From positions 35,229,330 through 35,293,329 of the forward strand of contig OZ038392.1 in NCBI GenBank assembly GCA_964036045.1: 64,000 bases of DNA, written 5' to 3'. Made by a program: the position numbers and the translations under genes. Origin of the DNA: Eutreptiella sp. 'Long Island Sound 2002'. Lineage: Eukaryota; Euglenozoa; Euglenophyceae; Eutreptiales; Eutreptiaceae. Positions 32,985 to 45,360 of this stretch are shown piece by piece (within the stretch, counting starts at the first letter, position 1; each line of letters starts with the position of its first letter). The notes under the pieces are model-generated. The model was given only the letters and a program-made list of their open reading frames with translations. It was not told where the DNA came from and did no database searches.

Positions 32985-33367
32985 TGGATCCCCCCTTGGC
33001 ATTTTGTTTGTTTCTGTGCTTGGGGAGACAGGTGAGGGCGTTCATCCGGGGAGTTTTCGGCCTTGATTGGCCATATACCCCCTTCACTCGATCTCCACAT
33101 ATATATTTCATTGTGGTATACTTATTTAGGTCGACCGACGACGTTTTTCTATCTTTGATCCCCTTGGTCCATGTTGTAGATCAAGAGGAGACCGGATATG
33201 GCGTAGGGCACCGATTTTCAGTGTCCTCACCCCTCCCTTGGGGCATGGGGGACGCCTACGACGTGTGTGGGGCCTCCATGTGTCCTTGGGACATGGAGGG
33301 GGGGGTTGGAGCCCATTGGGGTCCTCCCGTCCTCTCTTCAATGACTTCCGAGCGGTAACAACGCTCT

Positions 33368-33378
33368 GAGAAGGGGGG
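33368..33378 (+). other. Polypurine tract of element 1
   Basis: GAGAAGGGGGG immediately precedes the 3' LTR and would prime plus-strand DNA synthesis. Confidence 0.75.
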
Positions 33379-35735
33379 TGAAGCCGGTTCGGACCCCCGT
33401 GGCCATCTTGGGGTCACTTGGGGTGTGTATCTATGTGCCGGCAAGCCGCCATTGACTGATATCATACTCTCCCATCCACCTGACCTAACCCGATGTGATA
33501 GTGTGATAGGTTTGGCCATTCCGGCTATGAGCGGCCATATTCAGTACCGAGGCACCGCCAGCGGAGATTTATATATCGGAATATCAGGAATCAACAGGGT
33601 TTTATTATCATAATGTTTCCGTAATTTTTCAGCCTTTCGTTCTGATGGTCAATGTATCGGCGACTGTCAGTTGGCTCGCGATTTTGCGTTAACCGATTGG
33701 TTAACTGTTATTTCCAGATATTTTGGCGGATACTCCGTTGAAGGGTCAGATTTCATCAGCAAAGGGTTCGTTGCTTCCGCAACTCTCTAAATAAGCACTC
33801 GAAATTTTAATCTGAATTTTTCGCGACGTCGAAATCGGATTTTCGACTTCGACATTGCCGCACTTGATTTGGACTTCTTCGAGTGGTCATACTCCTTTCC
33901 CTATGCCCGAATCAGGTTTCCCTTATACTTGCCACCCATTTGACTTGGAGATATAAGGGAAACAAAAGCGAATCGTGGGACCACTTTGAAAGACCATATC
34001 TACGCGCGAGTGTGAGTGAAGAGAATAAGGAAGGTTGGGTTGCAAGCGCCTTGGTCTCAACTTAATTTAGGAAGCATCAAACGCCTTTGGTGCGTACACA
34101 TGCCCGGTGTTGCAAGGGATAATGGTCAAGAGGGTATAAATTGATATATAACTCTTGGACCGTGCAACCGGATATTTTAATGCGACTTTCGAGTGTACCG
34201 CATGAGTGTTGGGGTTGCATAGATACTTTCCTTGGGTTCCTACGCATTTTTAACGTGAAGTTATGTCCATGGAGGGACATGGCATATCATGGTGGGAGCC
34301 ACTTTTGAGGGTATGTTTTATATGCATGGTATATGTCTTGATATGCTCACGCCCATGTTATATATCTTCGTGTGGCCGAGGAGATGGGGAGCCATACGTA
34401 ACAAGGGTTTTGCCCATGTCCCAATTGTGGAATTCAAAGCGCTAGACTAAGTCTACCGCATATGTATTGCTCATGGTATGTTGGACAAAGAGATTCATGA
34501 GTGCACTCCCATTTTCATGGGGCATGTAGATATGAGTGGCGAAGGTATCTCCATGCGCCCGATTGGGGATCCAAGTGGGGGAATTGTTCGCAAATGGTTC
34601 CAATCATTTGTGTATTGAACCATGAGCGGATATCATGGGTGAGCATAGAGATATACTATCATGACAACTTTGTATTTGGTCATATTTTCATGTTTTTGAC
34701 CTCAATTTTTGCTCATTTTTGCATTTTGTGTACTTATCTGGTCGGCAAACAGCAAGAAGCCTATGGAGAGTCGAACCATGATATGTTGTTCATATGTTGG
34801 CATATGCTTTGGAGTTGAACACCACCATATGCCGGATTGCGTACTCCATTTGGCTCGGCGCACGAGAGATTACAAGAATTGGTCTCAAAATCATGGGCTG
34901 ACTTGGGCAGTGCGTGGCGCCCATATTCGAAGGGGTTTCGAGGGTAAAGTGGGGATGTACATGGGCATTGGCCTTTGGTCTCTATCCTCCATGAATACTA
35001 GACTTCGATTCAATGCATGCTTTGAGCCTTCGGATAAGTAGTAACTTCAATTTTGAGCATATTTTTGATATATGGCCAATATGGTGTGAATTGGCAGTTT
35101 TTTGACATGTTATGAGTTCAAACTCATAGGTCATTTCTCTAAGCCCATTCGACTCCAAGTCCAACCAAGGTTATGTCAGGTTAGGGCATGGTCCTGAGTG
35201 CCACTCTAGGCCATGACACGCCACCTCCCCTATTGGGCTAGGATTTAGAGGCTTGGGAGTGAACACATTTTTGGGGTTCATGTAGTGAATTTTGACACAT
35301 GGCATTTAGCCATCTCATTTGACCTGGTTCAGGGCAATATGTTGGTGAGTCAAGGGAAGGTCTTGAGTCTAGGGAATGAGGGGTATATGGCTGTGAATGT
35401 GTATGTTTACCTCTATCCCCAACTTTGCTTTATTTGTGTTCATATGCCAATTTCAGGGCTTTCTTCCTTGGTGCAATTCTTGTACATGCCCGCCATCGTG
35501 AGACAATCGATGTGCTGAACGAAAGCCCGCAGCCTGATTTGGATTGTGAATTGGGTTATTGCTGTACTTGTGGGATCTGGTTGCTATTCAGGGTTGAAGG
35601 AGGATTTTATTTTCTATATTTTTGGATTTTGGACCCTGGACTTTGAGAAATGCAAGCATTGATCCGGAGCAAATCAGCAGGGATTACAGGCGGAAGGGGC
35701 ACAGCGGGGGCCGGTCCTGGTAGGGACCTTCTTTA
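33379..35735 (+). repeat. 3' LTR of element 1
   Basis: Matches 22539-24894 over its whole length with a handful of substitutions (about 0.8% by eye). It is followed by the ATTA target duplication and the continuation of gene A. Confidence 0.9.
33825..33855. repeat. LTR hairpin, element 1 3' LTR
   Basis: Same hairpin as at 22984, with one substitution in the left arm (GACGTCGAA). Confidence 0.55.
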
Positions 35736-35871
35736 ATTACGTCCTGCCGCCAACGCCGTAAGGTAGGAGTCCTTGGTCAGTGTAACACTAAGCAGGAGTC
35801 CATTCACCATCGTGCTGGACTAGCAGAACACAACTTGTGGAACACCATGCACCGTAGGCAAGTTTGTATAT
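35736..35871 (+). other. Gene A fragment between the two LTR elements
   Basis: These 136 bp match 61934-62069 of the right arm in reverse complement and carry the middle exon-like part of gene A. They include ATTA (element 1 target copy) at the left and ATAT (element 2 target copy) at the right. Confidence 0.85.
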
Positions 35872-38800
35872 TGAAGCAGTACCCAGAACCCCATGGCTAG
35901 GGTAAGGCATACAACCGGTCTCCGGTCCACTAACCTCATGCACGGAAGGGAAGACCGGTCTCCGGTCCACTAACCCCATGTACGGAAGACGCCCGTTGAC
36001 GCCCGGTGCGAGCCCGGCGGGAGCGGGTTCCGTGCCATAAAGCCCCGCATCGGCAACCGATGCGTCACCAGCGGAGATTTGTATATCAGAATATCAGGAA
36101 TCAACAGGGTTTTATTTTTATATTGTTTCCGTCAATTTTTACGCTTCCGTTCTGATATTCACTCTTTTGACAGCTGGCGGTTAGCTCGCGACTTTAGCGT
36201 AACCGCCAGTTTAACTGTTATATACAGATATTTTAGCGCAAATCGTGACGAAGACTCTAAAGTAATCAGGAATTGCATTGATGCATCCGCAATTTTCACA
36301 TTCTACACTCGCAACCTTAATCTGAATTTTTCAGGATGTCGAAATCGGATTTTCGACTTCGACATCCCCGCACTTGATTTGACCTCTTTCTAGTGGACCT
36401 ACGTGCTTCCCTATGCACGAATCAACTTTCCTTTTATTTTGCCCTCCATTTGTCTTGGAGATATGGGCAAAACAAAGTTGATTCGTGAGGCCACTTGTGA
36501 AGGTCATATCTCGTGCCGCTTGCGAGGAATGACAATAAGGAAACGTGGGATGTATTCACAATACTCCCGACGTAATTTAGGAAGCATTATACGCCTTGCG
36601 TCTCCACACGTGCGCGCTAGCGTAATGGATCATGATCAAGAGGGTAGAGCTTGCGTTGTAACTCTTTGGCCATGATATTGCGTGCGTTAAGATAACTTTC
36701 GAGTGTAGCGCGCGAGTGTTGGTGTTGCATAGGAACTCTCCTTGAGTTCCTATGAGCGATTGACACAAAGTTATGCCCTTGGAGGGGCATGACATATCGT
36801 GGGGGGAGCTACCTTTTTGGGCAATATGGAGTATGTGCCTTGTGTTGTGTTGCGTGCCCATTTGGCGGGTCCGTCGCTCCAAGCCAAACCCGCCAATGGA
36901 CCTCATATTGCGCAAGCCCCTTCCCCATACTCCCTACGATCAATTGCAAGCCTAACCTTCGTGGAGGGAAGCTTGTGTGGCGATCCCAAAGCGATGCGTT
37001 GGGAACAAGGTGTGTGTTTTGCAATTTTCCAAAATTTCATGTGCCCACTTGGGAAGTAGCGCTCCTGACCTTTCAAAGCGTCCCAAGTGGAGCACATATG
37101 TGGAATCGAAGGTCATTGGTGTCAAGTCATTGTGTTTAGAAGGATTGGTCGATTACTCAGTCCAAGCCGAAGATATTATAATATAATTGTGCACCTTTCA
37201 AGGCACTTTTGTGTGTCTTATCACCAATTTTGCTGTTTTTTGCCCGTCATGATGTCAAGTGGCGACCGTGTATCTCAACGTTGCGCCCAATTGACATCAT
37301 GACCCAAGTATGTGATGAGGGTACATACTTCGGTGCCCAACGTATCTTGGACCCGGCGAATAACTCCTCTTGGGCTTGGCCTACCGTGGCTGCCATGTTG
37401 GCGATTTGGGACTATCCCAAATTATGGGCTCACTTGGCGACCCTGCCATTCGCAATACCGGAGGAGTTGGGCAACGCCCAAAAGATATGTTGGACACATA
37501 TGACTTGATACCAATCCTATGGCACACTCTGGTCCAAGTCGGGCATGTGCCTCATTTGCCCCAACCATGAGTGTGCGCATTTTCGGCCATTTTGAGCAAT
37601 TTTCCACATTTTCTGCCCGCCGTGCACTATGTTCAGCCCACCCGTGCACGCCGGACGCATGGACCAATGGACCATATATGACATGGGTGTTACGCATATT
37701 GGTCCCCATGGTTCACACACCACGTGGGCGAAGCGGAGCAACCTTCGTTAAGGCGCTAGCCCAAAGTGAGTGTGGGCAATTTTGCCATTTTGGCATTTGT
37801 GGACCCAATTGGGATTGTCACCACGCCGAGTGGCATGGGGATTGTTTGAGAGCGGAGAGCATGGGAGTCTCCATTGGACTCCCGGTGGATCGCGTATGTA
37901 ATGGCGGATCCGATCTCCAAGCCGGCGTGGAGATATACTATTGGGAGCACCCCGAATTTTGGCTCATTTCCAGCAGCCAAAATGACCCCCTTTTGGGACC
38001 CCAATTTTAACCCCCCGTGTGGTCAATTGGCGGTCCCATATGTCTCTGCCCACAGGGAGCCCGGACCTGATTCCAAGTTGTACACTCAGATATAAGTCCT
38101 AGGTCCTGCCTCCTACCCTGTGAGCCATTGGCCTTGCCCTGGCCGGGCGAGCCACGCGTAAGAATGATGCCAATTTTGGTGATTTTGGCATCATGACCCC
38201 ACTTGACAAACCCGTGGTGCCCTGATGCCGGGACCTCAGAGGGAACCAGGTTGGGTGAGGGCTCCAGGGAGTTTGTATTCGAAGGGCATAGGGTCTGTTG
38301 CCTCGTCCCTACCTCTGACTGGTCCGGACGAGGGGTCAATTTTGGAGATTTTTGAGCTAATATCAGTTTGGGCTGAAACAGCCCATTTTCAGCTACCAAC
38401 TCCAGGGTGATAATGGCGGGGCCATATCTCTGGCTCAGAGAGGAGTTGGGACCTGCTGTTAAGGGAGCATAGGGAGCCACTGCCGGTTGGCCTTGGAGCC
38501 CCTTGGTTCCCAGGAAATCACCTGTGGCTGGGCGGGACACCTCCCCTATTGGCAGGGTTTCAGGGTCCGGACTGAGCAGGGCATGGGTTGTGTTTGAGCC
38601 CCCGCCCCCACCAGCCACTGAGAGGGTCGGACCTGGGATTGGAATATGAGTTAGGACTGAGTGTCTATTGTCCTGTGATGCCCTTACCCCAGTCCAGTCT
38701 TAACCCCATGTGTACATATCCTGATGTGTTGCTGTACATACTTTTGTTCCCTTGTTTCAGAGTGGCAAGGATCCTGAAACGCTTTGTCACATGACACGAG

Positions 38801-38897
38801 CGTATTGATGCCCTTGTGAGCGTAGTGCTTTGCCTGCCTGCTCACCTGTGCGTGTCACCGCAGCGTCCCGTGGCCGGCCCCCCACGGGAACGCGTCA
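35872..38897 (+). repeat. 5' LTR of element 2
   Basis: 3026 bp, starting TGAAGCAGTACCC and ending ACGCGTCA. Its first kilobase shares long stretches with the LTR of element 1, for example GAATATCAGGAATCAACAGG. Small open frames inside are not credible genes. Confidence 0.9.
36334..36367. repeat. LTR hairpin, element 2 5' LTR
   Basis: GGATGTCGAA and TTCGACATCC form a 10-bp stem with a 14-nt loop. Confidence 0.65.
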
Positions 38898-39317
38898 AAA
38901 GCGTTTCACTGCCGCGGGGTTACCCATCCCTCGCGTGCCACTCCGGGCCACCAACCCCGAGCAGCGCGGCGCAGCAGCTCGCAGCTCGCAGCTCGCAGCG
39001 CAGCGCAGCGTCTCGCAGCGCCGCCCAGCGACAGCGCCGAGTTCGTCACGGAGCCCGCAGCGCCGTCCAGAGCATCGCCCCGACCGCGCCGCGACCGTGA
39101 AGGAGGTGCACAGACCAGGACTCCTGCATCAGCGAGTCCCATCGGCCGACCAGCAAGGCCGCGTCAACCACCTCCACAACCACCGGCTGACCAGCACCAG
39201 CCGCACTCCCAGTCCGGTGCTGCAGCACCTGCCTCAACAAACACCACCAGGACCAGTTCGTTGAGTGGAACGAGTGCACACCAAGGACCTCAAGACCAAG
39301 TACGCCCCCCCGCTGCC
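38898..39317 (+). other. Leader between 5' LTR and gag of element 2
   Basis: Non-coding, GC-rich, with a GCAGCTC/GCGCAGC simple repeat near 38965-39015. No clear primer-binding site. Confidence 0.5.
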
Positions 39318-42300
39318 ATGGTAAACTGGCAAGAAGCGGGTAAGACGTGGCCGCGGCCCCAGCCCCATGCAGCGCACCTACTGCGTGGGTTGGTTTGGGA
39401 CCAGCACTACCGCCACAGCCACCCCCAGTGCGAAGGCGGCATGCCCGGGAGCTTCGAGCTCCGCACAGACATGGCCCCCGACCGCCTGCAGGCCATGGAG
39501 GACTGGCTGCGGGCGGACGGGTTTGCCTTCCGCTTCCAGCAGAGGCGCTGGAGGACCTGGACCCGGCCGGACAGGCCCGGCGAAGGGCTGCGCCCCGACG
39601 AGATTGAGGAGGACGAGAACTCCAACGAGTACCCGTCGGGCGCCTCGATCAATGTCTCCATGTGGGACATGATCGAAAAGAACTTCCCGGAACCGGGGAG
39701 CGAGCGCAGGCTGCAGGGCAGCAGCAGCGCGTCTCCGGGGAAGGAGAAGCGTTCCGCCGGGGACAGGAAACGGGACCGGAAGTGGCGGGAGTACCAGGAG
39801 TCCCTGGCCGCCGAAGCCGCCCAAGGCGCCAAGGGCGGAACCCCAGCCCCCAGTCCCCAACGGGCCAATGGCGGTCACCACCCCGGCCACGCCACCCTTG
39901 GCGACTTCATCCAAGTCGCCAAGCAGACCCAGGCCAAGCCCCGTCCGCTGCTCCTGAGGAAGTCAGGCCCCAGCAGCGACGTGGAGTCGGCCCACCGCGC
40001 GAGGATGCCGGCCGACCAGGCCAGCTCCAGCAGCAGCGTCGCTCCCGACCATAGGGACGTGGCGCGCGCCTGTGAGCGCGCCTGTGGGGTGCCCTGCAAC
40101 CTTCGGGTTGCCCGGCAACGGGCCAAGCAGCACAGCGCTGCCGTGGAGGGCGCCGTCGGCATCGCCCAGGAGGAGGCTGCGGAGTGGGCGCATGGCATGG
40201 CCATCCACGCCCAGACCGTGGCGGCCATTGCGGCCGGACTCACGGCCGTAGCCGCCCATGGGTCAGCGACTGCCCAGGTCAACGGTGAGTTGGCGGCAGC
40301 CGACGAGGAAGCCCGCCTGACGCAGGAGGCCATTGCCTGCAAGGAGGCCGAGGTGAGGGCGCTGGAAGAGGCGCTTGCCCAAGAGAGGGCAAAGAAGGAG
40401 GCGGAGGAAAGGGCCCACGCCGAAGCGACGGCTAAGGCCCAGGCGGACGCCGCCAAGAAGGACGCCATCGAGGCCGCACGACGGGAGGTTGCTGAGGAGA
40501 GGGCCAAGACGGAGGCGGAGCTGGCGGCGTAGGAAGCGGAGAAGGTGCGGCTGCAGCAGAGCCGGGATGCCGAGGCGGCTAGTGCTCGAGAGGAAGCGGA
40601 TGTGCGGGCTGCCGCAGCCACCGCCGCCGCAATGGAGGAGGCAGAGGCCAAACTCCGCCGCGAGACTCCCCCGGGAGGATCACGAGTGGAGACCCTTCGA
40701 AAGCTTTTCCAAGGGGACGCCCCCTCCAAGATGACGCTGGACGAGGCCGATACGGGCAGCAGTGGGAGCAGTGGCCCCAACGCCCACCGACGGAGGAAGG
40801 GTAAGGGGAAGACCCCCGAGAGGCCACGGAGGCCAGCGGGCGGACACCCCCACGACAGTGACCCCTTCTTCACCGCCAGCGACGGGGATGAACGAGGCCG
40901 CCGACATCGCCAAGTGGTGGCTTGGACGGGCGGAGGAGACGGAGACGTCCCCATGGAACCGGAAGGTGAGGATGAGGATCTCCCTCCTCCCTACCGGAGC
41001 TCGGAGTCTTCCGAGACCGAGACGCCCAGGTGGGGCGACATGGACGAGGATGACGACATGGACTTCGGCATCACGAAGAAGCGCCCATCCTCGGACCCAC
41101 CGAGGCGACCCGGCGGAGACCCACCGGGACCCCCTGGCGGAGGACCATCAGGACCCCCTGGAGGACGCCCACCAAGTGGGGGCCCTGGAGGCGGACCGGC
41201 GGGCGGGGGAGGACCCCCTGGACCGGGCGGACCCGGCGGAGGCCCTCCTCGAGGACCCCCTGGGGACCCCGACGACCCACCAGGGAACGGCGACCCGGAT
41301 ACCACCTGGCGGTGGATTGTCTACCTCCGCAGGAGGGTCCAGTTCCTCGAGCGCGAGGTAGACACGGGCAAGGGCGAGATGACTGGCATCGCCAGGGTCG
41401 CCGCGCGCGCGCAGAGAGAGCTGGACATCGCCAGGGGCGAGACCAAGTCGCTGAACAAGGTCATCAGCGGGCTGCAGCAGAGGCTGGACGCGCTGGAAGC
41501 CCGTGGGAGCGTCGGCAGCGACCACCCACCCCTGGAGTCTGGCTCGTCGGACGACGGCTGGGGACCCGGACCAGGTCCAGGCAGACCCCATGCCCCCGGC
41601 GGAGCCCCCAGGAGTCGCCCCAGCGCCAGTGCCCCCTCTCTCACCGCCCCCTCTCACCACAGCGCGGGCCGCCGCAACGAGCGCGTGTCGCCCGGCAGTC
41701 GCAGTGAGGATTGGCGTGATGAGTGGCTCAGTTCGGACTACCACAACCGCCGTGCTCCACCGCGGACGCCTGTACGCCCCCGACGCCCGGCACCAGCCCC
41801 GGAGCCAATCCCAATGGCTGGAGGACGTTATGGTGGACTCAGGGATGAGGTCCCCGGAGGAGACGTCGAGTGGGACGTCTGCGGAGGTGAGGACCTGGAT
41901 CTGGACCTGGAGGAGTTCGACATCGGCCCGCCGCGTGGTGTACGACGGGAGGCGGCTGAACGCAGCCGCGGGCGCCGTGATGAGGAGGCATACATGGAAG
42001 GAGTACGGCGTGAACATCTGGGTTCAGCGCACATGGAGGAACCGCGGCGTAGCCACAGGGATTCCATGGAGGAGATGGACGTGGCGGCCGTGGGAGTCCG
42101 TGGGAGAGGCCGATGGGAACCTCGGTCGACCTCGCGGCCGGCGTTCATGGTCTCTAAGGCCGCGGATGCCGCCGTGTGGGAAGACTTGAAGGACATCAAG
42201 CCCCCCATGTACGACGGCAACCCCCTCAACCTCGACCGCTTCTTGAGAAGCTGGACGATTGGGGGGTAACCGTTACTGAGGACATGCATCCCGCTGATGC

Positions 42301-43629
42301 GGAGAAGTATGTCTTCAGACGGTTCAGGTACCGCCTGCCGGAAGTGCTCGGAGAGCTATACTTCGTGGCAACCAAGGAGGGAAAATCAAGACCCTCAAGG
42401 AAGCCAAGAAATGGCTCAACGAGCAGGAGCGGGTGGACGCTCCGCAGGTGGCTGCCATGCGGTGGAAGTCCATCAAGCCCTAGCATGATGGACGGCAGAT
42501 TCGCCTACGGGACTGGCGAGACTTCCGAGGGCATTACACCCTCTTCCGCCGCAACGTGGAGGACTGGAACGAGGGTGACGAGCAGGCTCGCCTGCTCTCC
42601 ATGCTGCCGGAAGCATGGATCAAGAGGGTCACCAAGGAGGAAGCCAAGAGGGCCAAGTCCAACCACACGGTCAAGATGATGCTCCCCAAAGAGTATCATA
42701 CGAACGTGGTGGCTTGGACGAGGAAGAACGTGGCCCGGGATGTCAAACGGCACTCCCTGCGGAACGCTCTCCTCATCACCGTCTCGGGCGATCGCGAGAA
42801 GACCGCGATGTGGCGCCTTGACGAGTGTGAGTTGAGCGGCCAGACCATCCGTCTGCAGGCCATCCCGGCGCGGATGAGCTGCGACGAGATCCTGGAGTGG
42901 GTTGGCGAGGAAGTACTCAAGGAGTACCGAAACCTCCACCACACCCGCGGGTTGAGGCCCCGCGACCGCGACGTCAACTACGTTGGCGAGGGACCTGGCG
43001 GGGAAGCTGCCATGGACCCAGCGGGAGCCGGCGGCGATGAGACTCTCGTCGACGATGACGACGACGATGAGCCCGCCGAGGTGGATGTTTGTGCCTTCGT
43101 GGCCAACAACCTGAGCGCGGGGAGTAAACCGGGAAACTGGAAGCCCCTACAGCAGGGTTGGAGGAAGAAGGAGAAGAGGCACCCTCGCCGCATTGGCGAC
43201 CCTCCGCTGTCCTTTGGGGAGTTCATACGAGCTCACTCTCAGGGCTGTTTCGTGCGTTATGGGAGGAAGAAAGGCTTCAACCATGACCACCGAAAATGCC
43301 CCATCCACCAGGCCGACACGGAGGCCTACAAGAAGGCGCACGGGTCGAAGAAGCGTGCACCTGCGGGTATCCGGGAGGCCAAAGTGGAGGTGGACAAGGA
43401 CGAGCTCTCCAAGCTGGTGTCGCAGGGGACCGAGTTGGCCAAGGAGATCCAGGAGATCAAGAGGAACTGGGTCCCCAGGTCGGACAACAAGAGCAAGGAG
43501 AACACCCAGAATGACCAGAACAAGGACAAGGACAAGAAGCCTGGGAGTAGGAGGAGTAGGAGGAACAAGGGTGTCAACGAGGTTGATGCCGAGGAGACTA
43601 CTCCTACCTCCACAGCCGACGCCCCCTAG
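39318..43629 (+). pseudogene. gag: Element 2 Gag, long, frameshifted
   Basis: I chose ATG 39318 (context GCCATGG) over an upstream non-ATG opening. The N-terminal half has a very long Ala/Glu/Lys/Arg-rich helix or coiled coil (near 40270-40650) interrupted by TAG 40530-40532, where Gln fits the pattern. A Gly/Pro-rich block (41090-41290), a second helical stretch and the Gag core (PPMYDGNPLNLDRF near 42200) follow. Frameshifts lie near 42245 and 42385. TAG 42481-42483 sits where Gln fits, before LRDWRDF, aligned with VREWNRY of element 1. The zinc knuckle CFVRYGRKKGFNHDHRKC has lost its second Cys. The frame ends at TAG 43627-43629, again in frame with pol. Confidence 0.75.
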
Positions 43630-45360
43630 CGGAGCCCCTGCAGCCAAGGGCCCCAGCTAGGGCGGTCGCAGGATGGTGACGTGGGAAGCGCCGAACCATC
43701 CCAGTCGGGAGTCCATAAGCACAAAGGGACTACCGCTGGCGGAAGGCCCGGTCCGGCACCCAGTCGCGGAGGCGGGGTGAGGGCAAGTGAAGGCACGAAC
43801 CCTTGCACCCGTCCGTCCTTCGCGACCAAGAATGTGTTTGATGTACTTCAAGATCTATCCGAGAGTATCAGAGGATCACCCGGACCGCAGCTGGATGGTG
43901 CAGATGGGCAGCCTGAGCCCATTGTCCACGACGTGCACCAGTCGCTTGTCGAGCTTCTGGAACGGCTGGAGATCCTGAGTTTGCACGCCGTGCGCCGTGT
44001 CCGTCGCGAGCGGCAGTTGCATCTTAAGGTCCGTGCCCTATGCGGGGAAGTGGAAAAGGTTTTTGACGTGTTGGTTGACACGGGCGCTCAGGTCAGCTTG
44101 GTCAAGGCTGGCCTACTTCCGCCAGAGTGTCTGACCGACAGTCGGAAACCTGTCAGGCTGAAGGTGGCGAACGGCCAGTACATGGTGGGAGGCACGAAGG
44201 AAGCGGCCATCGGGCTGCAGTTCGTGAACCATCGTGAGCTGAGCCGCCCAGACCTCGGCAAGGAAATCCTCCTGCACGGTCGCTTCTACGAGGCCGAGAT
44301 GGACTGGGACATGATCGTTGGGTACGACTTCATGATGGAGACGGACCCCGGCGTCCTCCCGGCCCAGGCCTCCATGACCCTGTACCAGGACGACCAGCTC
44401 TCGTGGCTTTTGTCACCGGAGCACCATGTGGAATGGCAATGGATCCACCCCGAACGCAATCAGCTCGAAGTGGCCGCGCTGGACACTGAGCCCACTGGGC
44501 CAGCAAACCAGGAGTACGGCGTAATGCCGGAAGTGGCGAACCGAGTGGTCGCGGACCTGGGAGCGTGGGATCTGGCCCTGGATGCGTTCTCTTCAGGAAC
44601 CTCCGCCCATCTTCGGGTATGTGAGAAGTACTGGAGCGCACAGGACTCCGCGTGGAAGAAGCACTGGGGTCCGCATCAGGGTTTGATGTGGATCCATTGC
44701 CCTCGATGGGACATTCCGAGAGCGATAGCAAAGATTCGCAAGGACCGCTCCAAGGCAGTGCTGGTTGTTCCTATGGGATGCACCGAGGAGGAAAGTACCC
44801 GACATTGGGTAGCCTCATTGACCAACATGACCTTAAACAAGGTCGTCCTACCGGCTGGAGAGAGTTTCTATCAGGACGCTAAGGGACAGCCCATGCCACC
44901 CCAGAGATGGCCAACAGAATTCCACTATGTGGATGGGGGCCTTGATCAGACGGACGCGACGGATTTCGTGTGTGTCAACCGCATCGTAGCGGAGCCTTGG
45001 AGGCAATGCTTTGCGGTTCCCCCTGTTGACATCGGAGAATCGGAAGACCCCCTCACTGAAGAGGAGCTGGATCTGGTTCAGGGGTATATGGATCAGCCCT
45101 TTCACGACTGGGGAAACCAGCGTGAGGGCAAGGGCCAGGACAGAGCCTGGTGGGAAGTGGACTCCATCGTCTCCGGTTCCTATGATGGGAATACCTTCGT
45201 ACAGAGGGTGCTGGATCACATGTCCAGCCAGGACGAGCCGCCTGGCATAACCCACCCACCTATGGCGATCTATTCCGAGGCAAGACCAGAGATGGCCCTT
45301 TGGGCCACCTGGGAAGACCGCCTGAGCCGAAGACGAGCGGGGTTGCTACCCCTCAAGTAA
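43630..45360 (+). pseudogene. pol: Element 2 Pol, protease and extra domain
   Basis: In frame after the gag TAG. The aspartic protease has VDTGAQVSLV near 44077. The same extra domain as in element 1 follows at 44512-44790 (LALDAFSS ... DSAWKKHWGP ... MWIHCP ... DRSKAVLVVP), resembling the DIRS-type methyltransferase-like region. The frame is lost near 45320, where the homology moves to another frame. The open frame itself runs to TAA 45358-45360. Confidence 0.8.

Larger units (their letters stand above)
22539..35735 (+). mobile_element. LTR element 1, Ty3/gypsy chromovirus, 13.2 kb
   Basis: A complete element with 2.36-kb LTRs, a primer-binding site, gag, protease, RT, RNase H, integrase with C-terminal chromodomain, polypurine tract and 3' LTR. 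The order PR-RT-RH-IN and the chromodomain place it in Ty3/gypsy chromoviruses. It is inserted in gene A of the left arm only. LTRs differ at roughly 18 sites by eye. A TGA and a one-base insertion in the integrase frame make this copy non-autonomous. Confidence 0.9.
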
